From Sinotaia quadrata (lineage: Eukaryota > Mollusca > Gastropoda > Architaenioglossa > Viviparidae): a stretch of DNA of 64,000 bases. This document shows positions 26,101 through 36,707 of this stretch, piece by piece; position 1 is the stretch's first letter; every line of letters begins with the position of its first letter. The notes under the pieces were generated by a model that was not told where the DNA came from, searched no databases, and saw nothing but the letters and a program-made list of their open reading frames with translations. The translations under genes and the position numbers were made by a program. The DNA is taken from contig CM054184.1 of the NCBI GenBank assembly GCA_028829895.1, positions 20,501,701 to 20,565,700 on the forward strand, read 5' to 3'.

Positions 26101-29100
26101 CCAGTTCAGCGGCACGCTAAACGATAATTGAATGGTTCATTGTGCTAAAAAGTTAAAACCAACTGTACTAATTAATGGATTTTAAAATTTAAATTACTAT
26201 TTTTATAGACATGTTGATTAATTTAAGAACACGTGTTTAATTCAGACTGATTGGTAAAAATTAGAATGTCAAACATGCTAAAACTAAGCCTGCCTGTGGG
26301 CCACGGTCATTTCATCCCAATGACGCTTAACGGGTTTCATTTATCTAACGTTTAAGTTTGTATCGTTAGAAATAAATAATTATTCAAGCTCAACTGATTG
26401 TAAATAAAAGAAGCAACTTATAAACAGATAGATACATTTTAATAAAGCTATGTATTTTAGCATCTTAACAAATGCAAATTAATTACCTACCCCAGGCTGG
26501 AAACTCAAGTGCAAGATTTATGAAAGAATTTTAAAAAGAAAATTGTTATTGATGGATAGACTAAGGGGAAAATATATGTGTGTGTGCGCGAGCGCATGTG
26601 TGTTTATGGGAATAATATTTTGATCTTGTTCTTTTTAAATTATGCATGGTTCCAGCCTTTGTCTTTTCATCAGGAGTCGTAGGACTAAGATTTTCTCAAA
26701 GAATTAGTACCATCTTTGTGTGTGATGACACGGGATCGTAAATTTATATTCTATGATCGTTCAGGATCTGAAGTCGTTAATGTATCCCGCTTGCTCTTGC
26801 TAGCTCGGTACGTATCCAAGCATTACTATGTAACAATAGAGGTCGAAATAGAGTTCCATCACTGTGTAACAATAGAGGTCGAAATAGAATCCCATCACTG
26901 AGTAAAACTAATGGTCAAAATAAAGTCCCATCACTATTTAACACTAGAGGTCTAAATAGAGTCCCATCACTATTTAACAATAGAGGTCTAAATAGAGTCC
27001 CATCACTATTTAACAATAGAGGTCTAAATAGAGTCCCATCACTATTTAACACTAGAGGTCGAAAGAGTCCCATCATTGTGTAACAATAGAGGTCCCATCA
27101 GTGCGAGGTGGCGATGGTAGGCGTATAGTCCTGGCACTGGGCACTAGTACCGACATTTTGGTGTAAGCGGAGTCACTTAGAAAGACTACTGCAAAGCCTG
27201 TTACTCATACAGAATCCTTGCTGGACACCATCAATGGTGGAAGTTTGTAATACCGTCTCATCAGGTCCGAAAGATCCAGAGTCTGTGACAGGCATTGCTA
27301 CTTTGGGGCGACAGTTACGATGTGAGAATGAACTTGACCCAGGGCTGTGAAGCTGAGTGATGACTCCCTGATAAAGTGTCACAGTGAAGCTGATTTCCAG
27401 GTATCTTACTTCTCTTCTAAGTGTGGGAGGAGATGTGAGTTGAGACTTCTTGAGAGACAAAATCCTCACATATTTTAACATTTGGGGGAGTGGGGGGAGT
27501 CACTTGGATTCTAGAGAGCTATCGAGCAAAAGTGCTACGATTAGATCACACCATGCACCTGACCAGTCACAAGCTTTAGTCACGACATGCACCTGACCAT
27601 TCACAAGCTTTAATCACGACATGCCCCTGGCCATTCACAAGCTTTAGTCACGACATGCACCTGACCAGTTACAAGCCTTAGTCACCACATGCACCTGGCC
27701 AGTCACAAGTTTTAGTCACGATGTGCACCTGGCCAGTCACAGGCTTTAGTCACGACATGCACCTGGCCAGTCACAAGCTTTAGTCACGACATGCATACAT
27801 ATATATTGCATGGAAAACGGAGTTATAAAAATAAACATTGCTAAAATGAAATGCGGACTGCATTCTAGGGAAATGGGAGTATACTATATAGAGGTTGGAA
27901 TATACTATATAGAGCAGTGGTGCACAAACTTTTTGAGTCGGGGGCCAAAATCTGACTTGTCGAAACCGTCGGGGGCCACAAAAAAGTGAAGATCAAAATC
28001 GTCCCATACAAGATGGACATTACATCTAAGAACACACAAATGACGATTAAGACTATAATTATAACAAAGAAGTTGTATACTAAGACTCATTCTAAAAATG
28101 TTATGATACGTCAACTTTCACAAAGTCAGTGTGATGGATAGTGCTACATGTCATCTGCAAGCTTCAAAATGTCAGGCTTTATGTTTGACGTTGAAAGATG
28201 CAAAATTGCTTCCAGATTATCATCAGTCAGCTGACCGCAGGTGTTGCTTTTGTTCAGTTTCATCTGTGAGAATGCCTTTTTGCAGCAGTATGTGCTGCCA
28301 AGTATGCTGATGTGGACAAGTGCATTATCCAGTCATCATTAAACTGGCAATTTTCCTTGTCAACTTTTCTTTTGCGATTAGCTGCCATTTTGTCACAAAA
28401 ATATAATCATGTAAACAACAGAATGTGGTAGATTGGACACTATGGCTTAACAGCTACTGACCAACCATATTACAGGAAGGGGCAAGCATGTATGTGTGGG
28501 GTTTGCTGCCTATCTTGGTATAGCTTTTTTCTCTTGCCTCTGTGAGTGTTATGTCAGCGGGCAGACATCGTCTGCACGGAGCGCCTGGAAAAATGGGTCA
28601 GGAGGTGCTGCTTTGTTTCAAATCACTCAGTGTATGAGTAAACATTTGACTTTTTCGTTTGACATGGCGGGCCACTCGGCGACTCTTCGCGGGCCGGATA
28701 TGGCCCGCGGGCCGGAGTTTGTGCACCCCTGATATAGAGGTTTAAATGAGATGTCGTTAGGTCACTAATGCAAATTAGTTCTCAACTATATACCAAATTA
28801 CAGATAGAAACAACTATACATGCACGCACACAAATATATTATAAGCTGACACATACTTGTCAAAAACATTCAGCGTCTTCCTATTAAATCAGAGAAGGTT
28901 ATATCCTGTGATTTTCCCATCATGCTAGTTGGAACTAATAAACTGTGAAAAAACCGTTGGCAAACAAAGTCAGTCGTTTCTGGTGTGATTGCTAAAGATT
29001 ACAAATCAGCAGTTTTTCCCCCTTGGTTGTGCCAGCTGTGGATGCTTTCAAGCAGCATGATGTAATAACAGAATTAGAACGAAGTAGATAATGGTTTATG

Positions 29101-31789
29101 GCTCTCAAAGATCAAAGACTTCTGTAAGTTAGCGATCAGTATGCAAAGTCACGTCCATCACGTTAGCCACTGTGAGGATGTATTAAAACAAATTATGTAT
29201 TTTTAATAAACATTTTTATTATCATTAAATTGTTCTTCGTATTAACGGGTTTTCCCCTGCCTTGCGTATTTGTTGTGAAAGCTTCCATTAAGGGATTAAG
29301 CTTGAGGCCGAGGAAATACTTGTTTACGCATTCAGGGAATGTAAGTTAGGTCACAGGTGAAGGACACACCGAAAACTGGATACTAACTACCCATGTATGG
29401 TCATTTGCATACCGGGCAATGAAGTAGTGCTAAATCGTTAACTGACCTTTATGTCCATTCATATATCACTGAATGAACTGGACCCGTTAGATGCCCCATA
29501 ACACACAGTGCCCATGTACCAAGCGTGAATAAACGAATTGCATCCACCGTTGACCATGCCTAAAGAACACATAGTGGTAATATACTTGATTTTCCTAAAC
29601 CATATTCTTTTTTGTGAAAATTGATATATCTTGTATTTTGTAGTATGAATGTTGTGTAAAATATTCTTGTGATTTTGATAATGCTAAAAGCTAATATATT
29701 TTCTTACAGAAGCTATGTGGTGTTAGCGATGTTACACTTGTAAAATGATGGAGAGAATTACCACGTGTATGCAGTCGTATTCCCATTGATTAATTGTTAT
29801 ATGGGAGAGCTAACAAATTGACACACATTGTATGAGTCAATAGCTAGATTACATTTTAACTGTAACTGTATTATAAAGAAGGAAATATATATTGTAAGGA
29901 TTTTATACATTTGAAATGTTTATGTAATTTAAACTGTGAATTAGCTAAAGCTAATTAGTGAAATTGTAAAGAGTGATTATTGCTACCACCACAGAGAACT
30001 TATAATTACTATTAGCACACGAGTCTGTAACAGATAACACTATTTATTACATCCGATCTTGAGTTTAACTCTCAACTCTAATATCAACTGCTAATGCTGT
30101 ACTTGATGTTGGGAATCCAGTCTTACAAGACGTAGAGCCCAGAGCAAAACCACTGAGCAAGCGTCTGGATTGAAGCCATCGTCAGCACCCTGCCTGAACT
30201 GCGAGGGACTGCCAAGACCGTCATGTGATGTCAGCATGCATCAGATGAACGACAACATACAATGTCCAGCTGGACAATAATAGAAAGCTAAGTTCTAAAA
30301 CTAATCAGAAACAGACTCTCAATGTGTGGATAGTAAATTGACTTATTGGATCCCGCGATATTATTCTGTACTGTTAGTCATGGAAATCAAATTTTTCATT
30401 TTCTTGTTTTTAAATTTAATTTTATTGTTATTTCTCCTATGGTTATATCATCGTTTATAATCGACCAAAAAGGAATGCGATTGATTGGGGGCTGAGCCAC
30501 ATTAAAAGGATAAAGGATCAATAATCTTTAATATATAAATACATGGGGGAAATAACGTTATCAATTGCAGTAAGTCACCTAACTTGTCTGGCTAAGTGTC
30601 ATGAATAATAGGCTTATGTTGTGGCATTTGAGTGGAACAGAAGTTAAGCCGTCTGGCTATGGCTAATGTTAGGAATTATCCAATACACAAATATTGATAA
30701 CTAGAACCTAAATAAGGACAGGGTTGTTAAATGGAAACAAAGGTAAAGATATAGTTTTTGCACATTTTGGCATAAGCACTTGCCCTCCAAAGGTAAAGAT
30801 ATTGTGTGCACATTTTGGCATAAGTACTTGTCCTCCAAAGGTAAAAATAGTGTGTGCATACTTTGGCATAAACACTTGCCCTCCAAAGGTAAAGATATTG
30901 TGTGCATACTTTGGCATAAACACTTGCCCTCCAAAGGTAAAGATATTGTGTGCACATTTTGGCATAAGCACTTGCCCTCCAAAGTAAAGATATTGTGTGC
31001 ATACTTTGGCATAAACACTTGCCCTCCAAAGGTAAAGATATTGTGTACACATTTTGGCATAAGCACTTGCCCTCCAAAGGTAAAGATATTGTGTACACAT
31101 TTTGGCATAAACACTTGCCCTCCAAAGTTAAAGATATTGTGTTCATACTTTGGCATAAACACTTGCCCTCCAAAGGTAAAGATATTGTGTGCACATTTTG
31201 GCATAAGCACTTTCCCTCCAAAGGTAAAGATATTGTGTGCATACTTTGGCATAAACACTTGCGCGGTAACTTAATTTCGTGGGCACTCTAACTTGACAAA
31301 GTGACATTTGATCTTAACAACTTAAGTGCATTAAGTACACTGATATCTAAAATCTCCCACAAGACGTGAGTTTCCGATAAGAAAGGGTGGGTGGGAATCT
31401 ATCTATAAGTGTCAGATTTACATGCATTAAAACAAAACGAACAACCCTCTCCCCCCAAAACCCCAAAGTTAAGCATGTTTGAACGTTTTAGATTTTCCAC
31501 TACATAATCTTCATTTATTATATGTAATTATCATTACGTATAGATCGTAGCTAGAAAAATAAATAAAACGTACATGTAAATAAATAGAGAGCATGTGACC
31601 TTCAAATACAACAAATCTGATTCACTGTCCTTGTAGACACGACGGGACACAGAAATAACACACGCATCCTCACTACTTACTGCATGCAGCATCCACGCCC
31701 GTGTCCAGGCACACCCAATAACATGCGATGAGAAATAGAAAATGCAGTGGTTTAAACCGTCGACTACTTTGGAGACCGTAAACCGCCAT
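15703..31789 (-). CDS. Receptor copy 1: single-Ig transmembrane protein with long tail (gene span, 8 exons)
   Basis: Joining eight exons by GT-AG sites and phase gives 2778 coding bases: 925 residues plus stop. Order: signal peptide (1 to about 35); one atypical V-type Ig domain (37-156) with C53/C55 and C134 in a DSATYFC strand-F motif; Ser/Thr-rich stalk (157-193); one transmembrane helix (about 202-226); RRRRR stop-transfer segment at 229-233; cytoplasmic tail to 925. The strand-C tryptophan of Ig domains is absent. N-glycosylation sequons occur at NVT (123-125) and NES. The tail has two C-x4-C-x2-C knuckles (472-480, 637-645), an RSASAP 14-3-3-type motif (703-708), a basic RKTRRRR patch and a C-terminal QTTI that fits a class I PDZ ligand. 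A type I surface receptor for adhesion or recognition is likely; ligand and pathway are unknown. I do not recognise a named family. Introns hold the minisatellites and transposon listed separately. Confidence 0.85.
17788..17935 (-). CDS. Receptor copy 1 exon 7
   Basis: 148 bases, phase 1 in and phase 2 out. The acceptor is TTTGTTTAG and the donor GAG/GTATGA. It encodes a juxtamembrane tail piece containing PLRCENGNSKQKS and ANNGSTNGLAL. It carries four residues (MLTD) absent from copies 2 and 3. Confidence 0.85.
18625..18868 (+). repeat. About 250-bp dispersed repeat, plus orientation
   Basis: Aligns with the minus strand of 41,870-42,115 and 63,270-63,518. Shared blocks are TTTATGAGAA, AGCCAATGGG, TTTTGAATTTGAAG, AAGGCAGTC and ATATGTTATACTTGTGT. 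Here it sits in intron 6 of copy 1 in the opposite orientation, at a position where copy 2 has no insert, so the two insertions look independent. Confidence 0.65.
18931..19002 (-). CDS. Receptor copy 1 exon 6 (arginine-rich juxtamembrane)
   Basis: 72 bases, phase 1 to phase 1. The acceptor is TTCATTTCAG and the donor GCGG/GTACGT. It encodes ARRRRRALRDRHYITTEPG followed by TGYIA. The arginine run directly after the helix marks the cytoplasmic side. It also supplies two tyrosines. Confidence 0.88.
19708..19758 (-). CDS. Copy 1 exon 5 alternative 3' extension
   Basis: A local duplication of about 51 bp places a second donor (GAGAG/GTACAC) exactly 51 bases beyond the first (GAGAG/GTATGC). Its use would add 17 in-frame, mostly hydrophobic residues after the helix (GMRFAVCLIITVCFVLR). 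Copy 2 has the same arrangement with 42 bases. Whether it is spliced this way cannot be told from the sequence. Confidence 0.35.
19759..19863 (-). CDS. Receptor copy 1 exon 5 (transmembrane helix)
   Basis: 105 bases, phase 1 to phase 1. The acceptor is TTATTTTTAG. The helix runs from GIIVLAVGSFVF through LSILIIIIVCFVLR. Confidence 0.9.
20041..20110. repeat. GATA/GACA microsatellite
   Basis: Mixed tetranucleotide tract in intron 4 of copy 1. A second GATA-type tract lies at 21,038-21,124. The equivalent region of copy 2 carries a much longer tract at 44,773-44,867. Confidence 0.9.
20266..20373 (-). CDS. Receptor copy 1 exon 4 (Ser/Thr stalk)
   Basis: 108 bases, phase 1 to phase 1. The acceptor is AACCACAG after a T run; the donor is GAAG/GTAAGT. 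It encodes a Thr/Ser/Leu-rich extracellular stalk (LTSTLLTKPISTSLSD). This is the most divergent exon between copies: about 8 of 36 residues differ from copy 2 by hand count. Confidence 0.88.
21038..21124. repeat. GATA-type microsatellite
   Basis: Imperfect GATA/GATG tetranucleotide tract in intron 3 of copy 1. Confidence 0.85.
21937..22102 (-). CDS. Receptor copy 1 exon 3 (Ig domain, C-terminal half)
   Basis: 166 bases, phase 0 in and phase 1 out. The acceptor is CTTTCTTATTCAG and the donor CCTA/GTAAGT. It encodes LVITKINVTEHDSATYFC, the E-F strand signature of V-type Ig domains (D-x-A-x-Y-x-C), followed by strand G. Confidence 0.9.
22103..22330. repeat. Triplicated exon 3 splice-acceptor region
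   Basis: Three direct copies, about 78 bp each, begin at the exon 3 acceptor (plus-strand text CTGAATAAGAAAGGAAACTT). The pyrimidine tract and CAG are therefore present three times upstream of exon 3 in copy 1; copy 2 has one. Confidence 0.9.
22335..23735 (+). repeat. Dispersed 1.4-kb repeat, copy B (intron 2 of copy 1)
   Basis: Counterpart of 7950-9420, same orientation, diverged but collinear. A shortened version (about 47,075-47,410) lies at the same place in copy 2, so this insertion predates the gene duplication. Confidence 0.7.
24793..24920. repeat. 41-bp tandem repeat, 3 units
   Basis: Units containing CAGAGACGTTACAGGTGGTA and GGGACACCAGA start at 24,803, 24,844 and 24,885. Copy 2 has a single unit near 48,015-48,055. 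Confidence 0.9.
25105..25475. repeat. Intron 2 minisatellite of copy 1, about 7 units
   Basis: Units of 39-52 bp built on CAAATATAAAAACAAGTACC and TTTAGCAGTCAGGCAGTGA. They read open on both strands because of base composition and are not genes. The same array in copy 2 has about 24 units. Confidence 0.92.
25654..25847 (-). CDS. Receptor copy 1 exon 2 (Ig domain, N-terminal half)
   Basis: 194 bases, phase 1 in and phase 0 out. The acceptor is TTTTCAAAACAG and the donor TTCAT/GTAAGT. It carries the strand-B cysteines (LSLDCQC) and the LKEYFDSLQLLVISEST segment. No tryptophan follows where strand C is expected. About 10 of 64 residues differ from copy 2. Confidence 0.9.
26860..27095. repeat. 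36-bp minisatellite, about 7 units
   Basis: Units of AACAATAGAGGTCTAAATAG followed by AGTCCCATCACTATTT in intron 1 of copy 1. A shorter, more degenerate version lies at about 50,075-50,240 in copy 2. Confidence 0.9.
27545..27795. repeat. 34-bp minisatellite, about 7-8 units
   Basis: Units of CATGCACCTGACCAGTCACA followed by AGCTTTAGTCACGA in intron 1 of copy 1. Copy 2 keeps 3-4 units at about 50,730-50,845. Confidence 0.9.
27915..28731 (-). mobile_element. Non-autonomous hAT transposon with 8-bp target duplication
   Basis: An 817-bp element with short terminal inverted repeats: CAGTGGTGCACAAACT at the left end, and CAGGGGTGCACAAACT read on the minus strand from the right. It is flanked by identical 8-bp duplications ATATAGAG (27,907-27,914 and 28,732-28,739). 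On the minus strand an N-terminal transposase piece (MAANRKRKVDKENCQF, about 28,330-28,387) joins directly to a C-terminal dimerisation piece (LGSTYCCKKAFSQMKLNKS then QLTDDNLEAILHLS, about 28,140-28,330), as in an internally deleted hAT of the ZBED/GTF2IRD2-like type. The catalytic middle is missing. Copy 2 preserves the empty site near 50,962-50,972 (ACTATATAGAGGTTTAAATG). Confidence 0.92.
29190..30700. other. Copy 1-specific insert in intron 1
   Basis: No counterpart in copy 2, where a different insert (about 51,390-54,830) occupies the same interval between matching flanks. A GC-richer stretch at about 30,120-30,290 has a short plus-strand open frame (LKPSSAPCLNCEGLPRPSC) that I cannot assign. 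It is probably transposon debris. Confidence 0.4.
30735..31265. repeat. 48-bp minisatellite, 11 units
   Basis: Units with GGTAAAGATATTGTGTGC and TTTGGCATAA(G/A)CACTTGCC. The GGCATA anchor falls at 30,769, 30,817, 30,865, 30,913, 30,961, 31,008, 31,056, 31,104, 31,152, 31,200 and 31,248. Because 48 is a multiple of three, several frames stay open. It lies about 400 bp inside intron 1; copy 2 has about 3 degenerate units at 54,885-55,030. Confidence 0.95.
31681..31789 (-). CDS. Receptor copy 1 exon 1 (start and signal peptide)
   Basis: 109 bases ending in phase 1; the donor is TGCA/GTAAGT. It starts MAVYGLQSSRRFKPL, then a hydrophobic core HFLFLIACYWVCL and a short polar end GVDAAC. Cleavage near VDA/AC is likely. 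The ATG is the first in frame after an upstream in-frame stop in the corresponding copy 2 leader. Confidence 0.85.
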
Positions 31790-32480
31790 GTTGCTGTTCT
31801 TATCCTTGTGCAGACGAGACCCAGTGTAGTTATGTCACCTTAGTCGGGGTACCCTACTTACATCGCCTAAAAGACAGGTCTAATCTTAACATTGCAAATT
31901 ACCCAAGACAAATATAGATTTGTTCGTAACCTCGCAGATATCACGTTGTGACCTTTCCATATGAACTGACCCGTTTCTTTCGTTTTAACTGTTTTCATTG
32001 CTGAGGCGTTTGAAAAAAAAAAAGAAAAGTCCTGCCTTCCCTCCTCCTACACACCTGTACATAACATCTAAAAAAAAATGCAACAAGCCAACAATTGGCC
32101 TTATGCACATCGACAAATTAATCAAGCGTTCTAATTAAGCGGCTTACTGACGGAGGTTTTGCTACAGTATTGTTATATAAATAAAATTTTAGTTTGTATT
32201 TACATTTTGATTGAGACTATTAGTTACATATTATTCTAAGCGTAAGGCTGACAAGAGTTGTGCAACCGTGTAGTAAAATATTTTACTGCTATACAGGTTA
32301 CAATCACCCCTACACACGCACACACACAACCTGGAGTGTACCTGCGCGTGAGCTGGTCGTGAGGTGTGCGACAGAGGTGCGCAATTTTAGCCTTAAGTTT
32401 TGTTTACACGGAACAGTTAGTTCCCCAGAAACACCGACGTGTGTCAGTGTCGCTCGTTACGTCATTCTTCTTGTCAACGC
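31790..32480 (-). promoter_or_regulatory. Conserved upstream region of copy 1
   Basis: Closely matches 55,562-56,240 upstream of copy 2, including blocks such as GGGTACCCCGACTAAGGTGA (minus strand), while the DNA further out diverges by repeat insertion. A TATATAA on the minus strand at 32,173-32,179 is conserved (55,903-55,909). The retained similarity fits a promoter and 5' UTR, but recent duplication alone could also explain it. Confidence 0.35.
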
Positions 32481-32754
32481 CCACAACGATATCGGACTAC
32501 TTGACATCTTGACATCTATTTTCACTTTGTTGGTTGTAAGAAATATTATAATGAAACATATTTTCACCAAGCTCCTTGAAACGTTTTGGGATTTGAGACA
32601 AGGGTATTAAGTGCAATAGCCGGCTAAAGTTTTGCAGTTGTGTCGCCTGCATGTAAGGTTCATTAATTGTGCAGACAGGCGTGACCAACTTTGCTGCTGT
32701 CCTTAAGAAAAACAGTAAAAAAGATATATCTGAAAGGAAGTATCCGACAGTCAG

Positions 32755-33060
32755 CTGTCTCAAGTCTCGATATCTAGTGCATTAGTCTTGTCTAGCCACT
32801 AACGAAAGACAACTATAGGCCTAACTGTAAGTCTACATTGCAAAACTGCTAGCTTGCTGTCTCAAGACCCGATATCTAGTGCATTAGTCTTGTCTAGCCA
32901 CTAAAGAAAGACAAGTATAGGCCTAACTGTAAGTCTACATTGCAAGACTGCTAGCTCGCTGTCTCAAGACCCGATAACTAGTTTACTAGTCTTCCACAGC
33001 ACTAAAGAAATATAAACTTGCATCATAAGACTGCTAGTTTGCTATCTCATGTCCCGATAT
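32755..33060. repeat. About 103-bp tandem repeat, 3 units
   Basis: Units with CCGATATCTAGTGCATTAGT, CTTGTCTAGCCACTAA and ATAGGCCTAACTG. Copy 2 has matching units at about 56,495-56,755. Confidence 0.85.
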
Positions 33061-33311
33061 CAAGTTTACTAGTCATCCATAGAAGTAACGAAACTTCAAC
33101 GTGACTATTAACTTACATCACCAGACTGCTAGACAAACGAGTCTTGAAATCAACAAATATTGCCTGTTGGTGGGATGGAAATGTTAGCGTGCAGACATTT
33201 GATCATTTATAAGAGTCACTGAATTTCTTTTTTTTCCAGAAATTTCCTCGAAACACCATTTTTTTCAAGTTCTGTTGTTCTTCTTCCTGTAACTTGCTCT
33301 TAATTCAACTA

Positions 33312-33400
33312 ACCTTAAACGTTACGATAATGACCTTAAACGTTACGATAATGACCTTAAACCTTACGACAATGACCTTAAACGTTACGATAATGACATT
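33312..33400. repeat. 21-bp tandem repeat, 4 units
   Basis: CTTAAACGTTACGATAATGA units in the spacer above copy 1. No counterpart in the copy 2 spacer. Confidence 0.9.
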
Positions 33401-33429
33401 AAGTATAATGAGTGAGAGCATCTCCACCC

Positions 33430-34085
33430 TCTGTACACAGACAATATCATAACTTTAATTACTCATGTACTCTGTACAGAGACACTGTCATAACTGACAC
33501 TATAATAACTTTAATTATTCAGGTAATTTGTACACATACATTATAATAACTTTAATTACTCAGATACTCTTTACACAGACACTATCATAACTTTAATTAC
33601 TCAGATACTCTGTACACAGACATCATCATAACTTTAATTACTCAGATACTCGGTACACAGACACTATCATAACTTTCATTACTCAGGTACTCTGTACACA
33701 GACACTATCATAACTTTCATTACTCAGATACTCGGTACACAGACACTATCATAACTTTAATTACTCAGGTACTCTGTACACAGACACCATCATAACTTTA
33801 ATTACTCAGATACTCTGTACACAGACACCATCATAACTTTAATTACTCAGATACTCGGTACACAGACACTATCATAACTTTAATTACTCAGGTACTCTGT
33901 ACACAGACACTATCATAACTTTAATTACTCAGGTACTCTGTACACTATTACTCAGATACTCGGTACACAGACACTATCATAACTTTAATTACTCAGGTAC
34001 TCTGTACACAGACATTATCATAACTTTAATTACTCAGGTACTCTGTACACAGACACTATCATAACTTTAATTACTCAGGTACTCT
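33430..34085. repeat. 41-42-bp minisatellite, about 16 units
   Basis: Units of GTACACAGACACTATCATAA followed by CTTTAATTACTCAGGTACTCT. Present only in the copy 1 spacer. Confidence 0.93.
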
Positions 34086-34764
34086 GCAGTAGCATGCCCC
34101 TTTCAAAAGTCGTAGGTATATTTATAGAATTCAGTGACCTCTGTGACTCATATCTTTCCAAAACTTTAAAACTTAGGAAACCAAACACAGTTCAATTAAT
34201 TTAAAGAAACCTAATAATTCTTTATTAATTATGTTTAAATTAGCATTAGTTTAAAACTCTGCCAACAAAACGAACTGAAGTACTGTAGTTCGGAGTTACA
34301 AACAACTTTTTGAACTACTCGTTTCTCTTACGCAATCAGTAAATGTTAGTAGTCTCCCCATAAAGTGTTCCAGTCTTTAATAAAAATACATGTACATCTT
34401 ATGCCAGAGTGCATTCCTGCGACTTTGCATGTCAGTAATACATTCAGGGGAGCCTACCAGTTGTGGAGAAGAATGGGGACAGTTTACAACATTCTTTCAG
34501 TAGAAACAACACAATTCTCTCACTTGTTTGTTAACATTGTCTTTACTTAGTTATTAAAACTCTCATACGTTTGTTAATAATGTCTTTACGTAGTTATTAC
34601 AACTCTTATATCTGCTTCTTCGCAGGCTTGCTGCAGAAATGTTGACAAACAACACACACATAATGTAACATTAGATGTAATTGTTATGTTGTAACATTTT
34701 CTCTCAAGTCAGAAGGTTGATATAAGATAGATAGATTGTGTGCTCTCGCGGTTTTCTTATTTCA

Positions 34765-35020
34765 TACTAAATCATTCTACATTTTGATTATTTCTTATTT
34801 CATACTAAATCATTCTACATTTTGATTATTTCTTATTTCATACTAAATCATTCTACATTTTGATTATTTCTTATTTCATACTAAATCATTCTACATTTTG
34901 ATTATTTCTTATTTCATACTAAATCATTCTACATTTTGATTATTTCTTATTTCATACTAAATCATTCTACATTTTGATTATTTCTTATTTCATACTAAAT
35001 CATTCTACATTTTGATTATT
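34765..35020. repeat. 38-bp near-perfect tandem repeat, 7 units
   Basis: Units of TTTCTTATTTCATACTAAAT followed by CATTCTACATTTTGATTA, almost identical, so a recent expansion. The surrounding 34,740-35,790 is absent from the copy 2 spacer. Confidence 0.95.
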
Positions 35021-35800
35021 CAGAAAACATGTTTTTATAAACCATGCTTTTGAAGCTACAGTTATAAAGGTTTTTTTTTGTTAGTTTATATGCGCTCCGA
35101 GAAAGAATATATTAAACATTTGATAGCTTTGCTGAACGTGTCAGTGAGGTAAACATTACTCCCTTACCGGATGCCCTACTTTCCCAAACACGGACCTGAT
35201 GAGACATTGGTGGGTTGCAGTGCCTTTGGGGATTTCCTTTCTTGCTCGTTTTGATCTCTCAGGTGACGTCATTATTGATAGTCAAGACAAGATAATGACA
35301 AGACCAAGCAATGAGTATGATTAAACAAATATGCTTTTAAGTTCTGTAAGAAATAACAAATGCTCTATAAGTAATTTCTTTGCAAAATATTAATATGAAA
35401 TTATAAAGCATATATTTGTATTTCAATATTATAAAGGTAAGCCTTTCTGTATCACTTAATTAGTAATAAAATTATTCCACAGTTATTCAAACTTCTTTTC
35501 TCTAATCGGATTTATAAATACTATAGATTTATTCAATTTTGAAGCTTTTCTTTCGTTATTCTGGTTAATAAATACTGAAATTGTTACACAGTTATACAAG
35601 CTTCGATTTTCTAAGTTTATAACCAGTTATTACAAATTTATGAAGCATAATTTCCATCTACTGTTTAATAAATACCAAGTTATTATTGAATATAGAAGCA
35701 CACACAATGAATTAGACCTAAAGCGGTAATCTAAAATTATTTTCAACTTTCCATTTTATGTTTGTCCTGATTCTAAATGTGTGTCATGATTCAGTCTTCT
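35021..35800. other. Spacer-specific AT-rich DNA
   Basis: No gene or repeat array seen. It has no counterpart in the second spacer. Confidence 0.35.
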
Positions 35801-35804
35801 CTTT

Positions 35805-35910
35805 TGCTGTACATATAAGTGACGAAATAGCTAAGTACCATGACGTAACTCTTGCTGTACATATAAGCGAAGAAATAGCTAAGTACCATGACATAACTAA
35901 TGCTGCAAAT
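35805..35910. repeat. 48-bp tandem repeat, 2 units
   Basis: Units with TGTACATATAAGTGACGAAA and TAGCTAAGTACCATGACATA. The second spacer has 3 units at about 57,120-57,270. Confidence 0.85.
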
Positions 35911-36707
35911 CCTAAATCTTGTTAATCAATTTACTTACAAAAAAAAAACCAGCATCTTGATACACTGTACAATAATAACATTTTAATGTGCCAAGCTCTA
36001 GTAAACGACCAACATCTGTAATCGCATATAGTATCCATCCCGAAATGAGTGATATTAAAAGTTTATTAGCAGTAAAGGAGCATATAATTCACGGGTACTG
36101 GATCATCTTACCTAATCTTATTTATTTATTATGTTAAAGTGTGTGCTTAGTAATCAGTCAAATACATAAAGTAGAAAAGCGCAGCGCATTTACAACGGCG
36201 ATCTAGCTTTAATTTTGACTCATATTTTACACAGGGCTGAGTTATTGATTGTCGCCATTTTCCTTCGAATATTTACGGATGTTTAGCAAGTCTAAAGCAG
36301 ACGACCGTATGTGTAGATAGTTCCACAGTTGATCTTTATCGCTATAATATTGTTGTATTTCTCTGAGTCATCCGAAAGGAAAGATTTCAATTAAGATCTA
36401 ATATGTTTGAAACTCTTCTTCATAAATGCGGTAAGAGTTACTTCCCTCTTTGCACTGCTAAAGGTCGTGCAGTAGTGATTCAAAAGTTGTCCTGCATTTC
36501 GTTACACGCCTATCAGATGTGCATAGCACATACATTAAAGTCCCGGATGAACCTGTGCAGTTTACCGACATTATGGACTTATACGGTATGCACCTGAGTC
36601 TTATGCAAATACGTGAGGAGTACGTGAGGTGTACTGCATATACATGATTTTAATTTTGAAACTGACTAAATTCCACACTGCTGCTTTATCATTATCGTTG
36701 GACAAAT

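Noticed and set aside
26098..26335. About 240 bp present in copy 1 and absent from copy 2, with weak CGTTAA-like ends
   Set aside because: The terminal similarity is too short and no clean target duplication was seen, so I do not call a transposon.
27173..27481. Minus-strand 102-codon frame in intron 1, partly repeated in copy 2 (50,317-50,526)
   Set aside because: Copy 2 has a duplication and changes that do not respect the frame, and there are no matching splice sites, so it is not an exon of the receptor.
30735..31265. CRISPR-like regular repeat
   Set aside because: Contiguous 48-bp units with no unique spacers, in a eukaryotic intron.
30701..31274. Several 87-185-codon frames on both strands
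   Set aside because: Artefacts of a 48-bp tandem repeat whose period is a multiple of three.
36403..36597. Plus-strand frame conserved in both spacers
   Set aside because: It is interrupted by an insertion with stops in the second spacer (57,909-57,918) and shows no recognisable domain.
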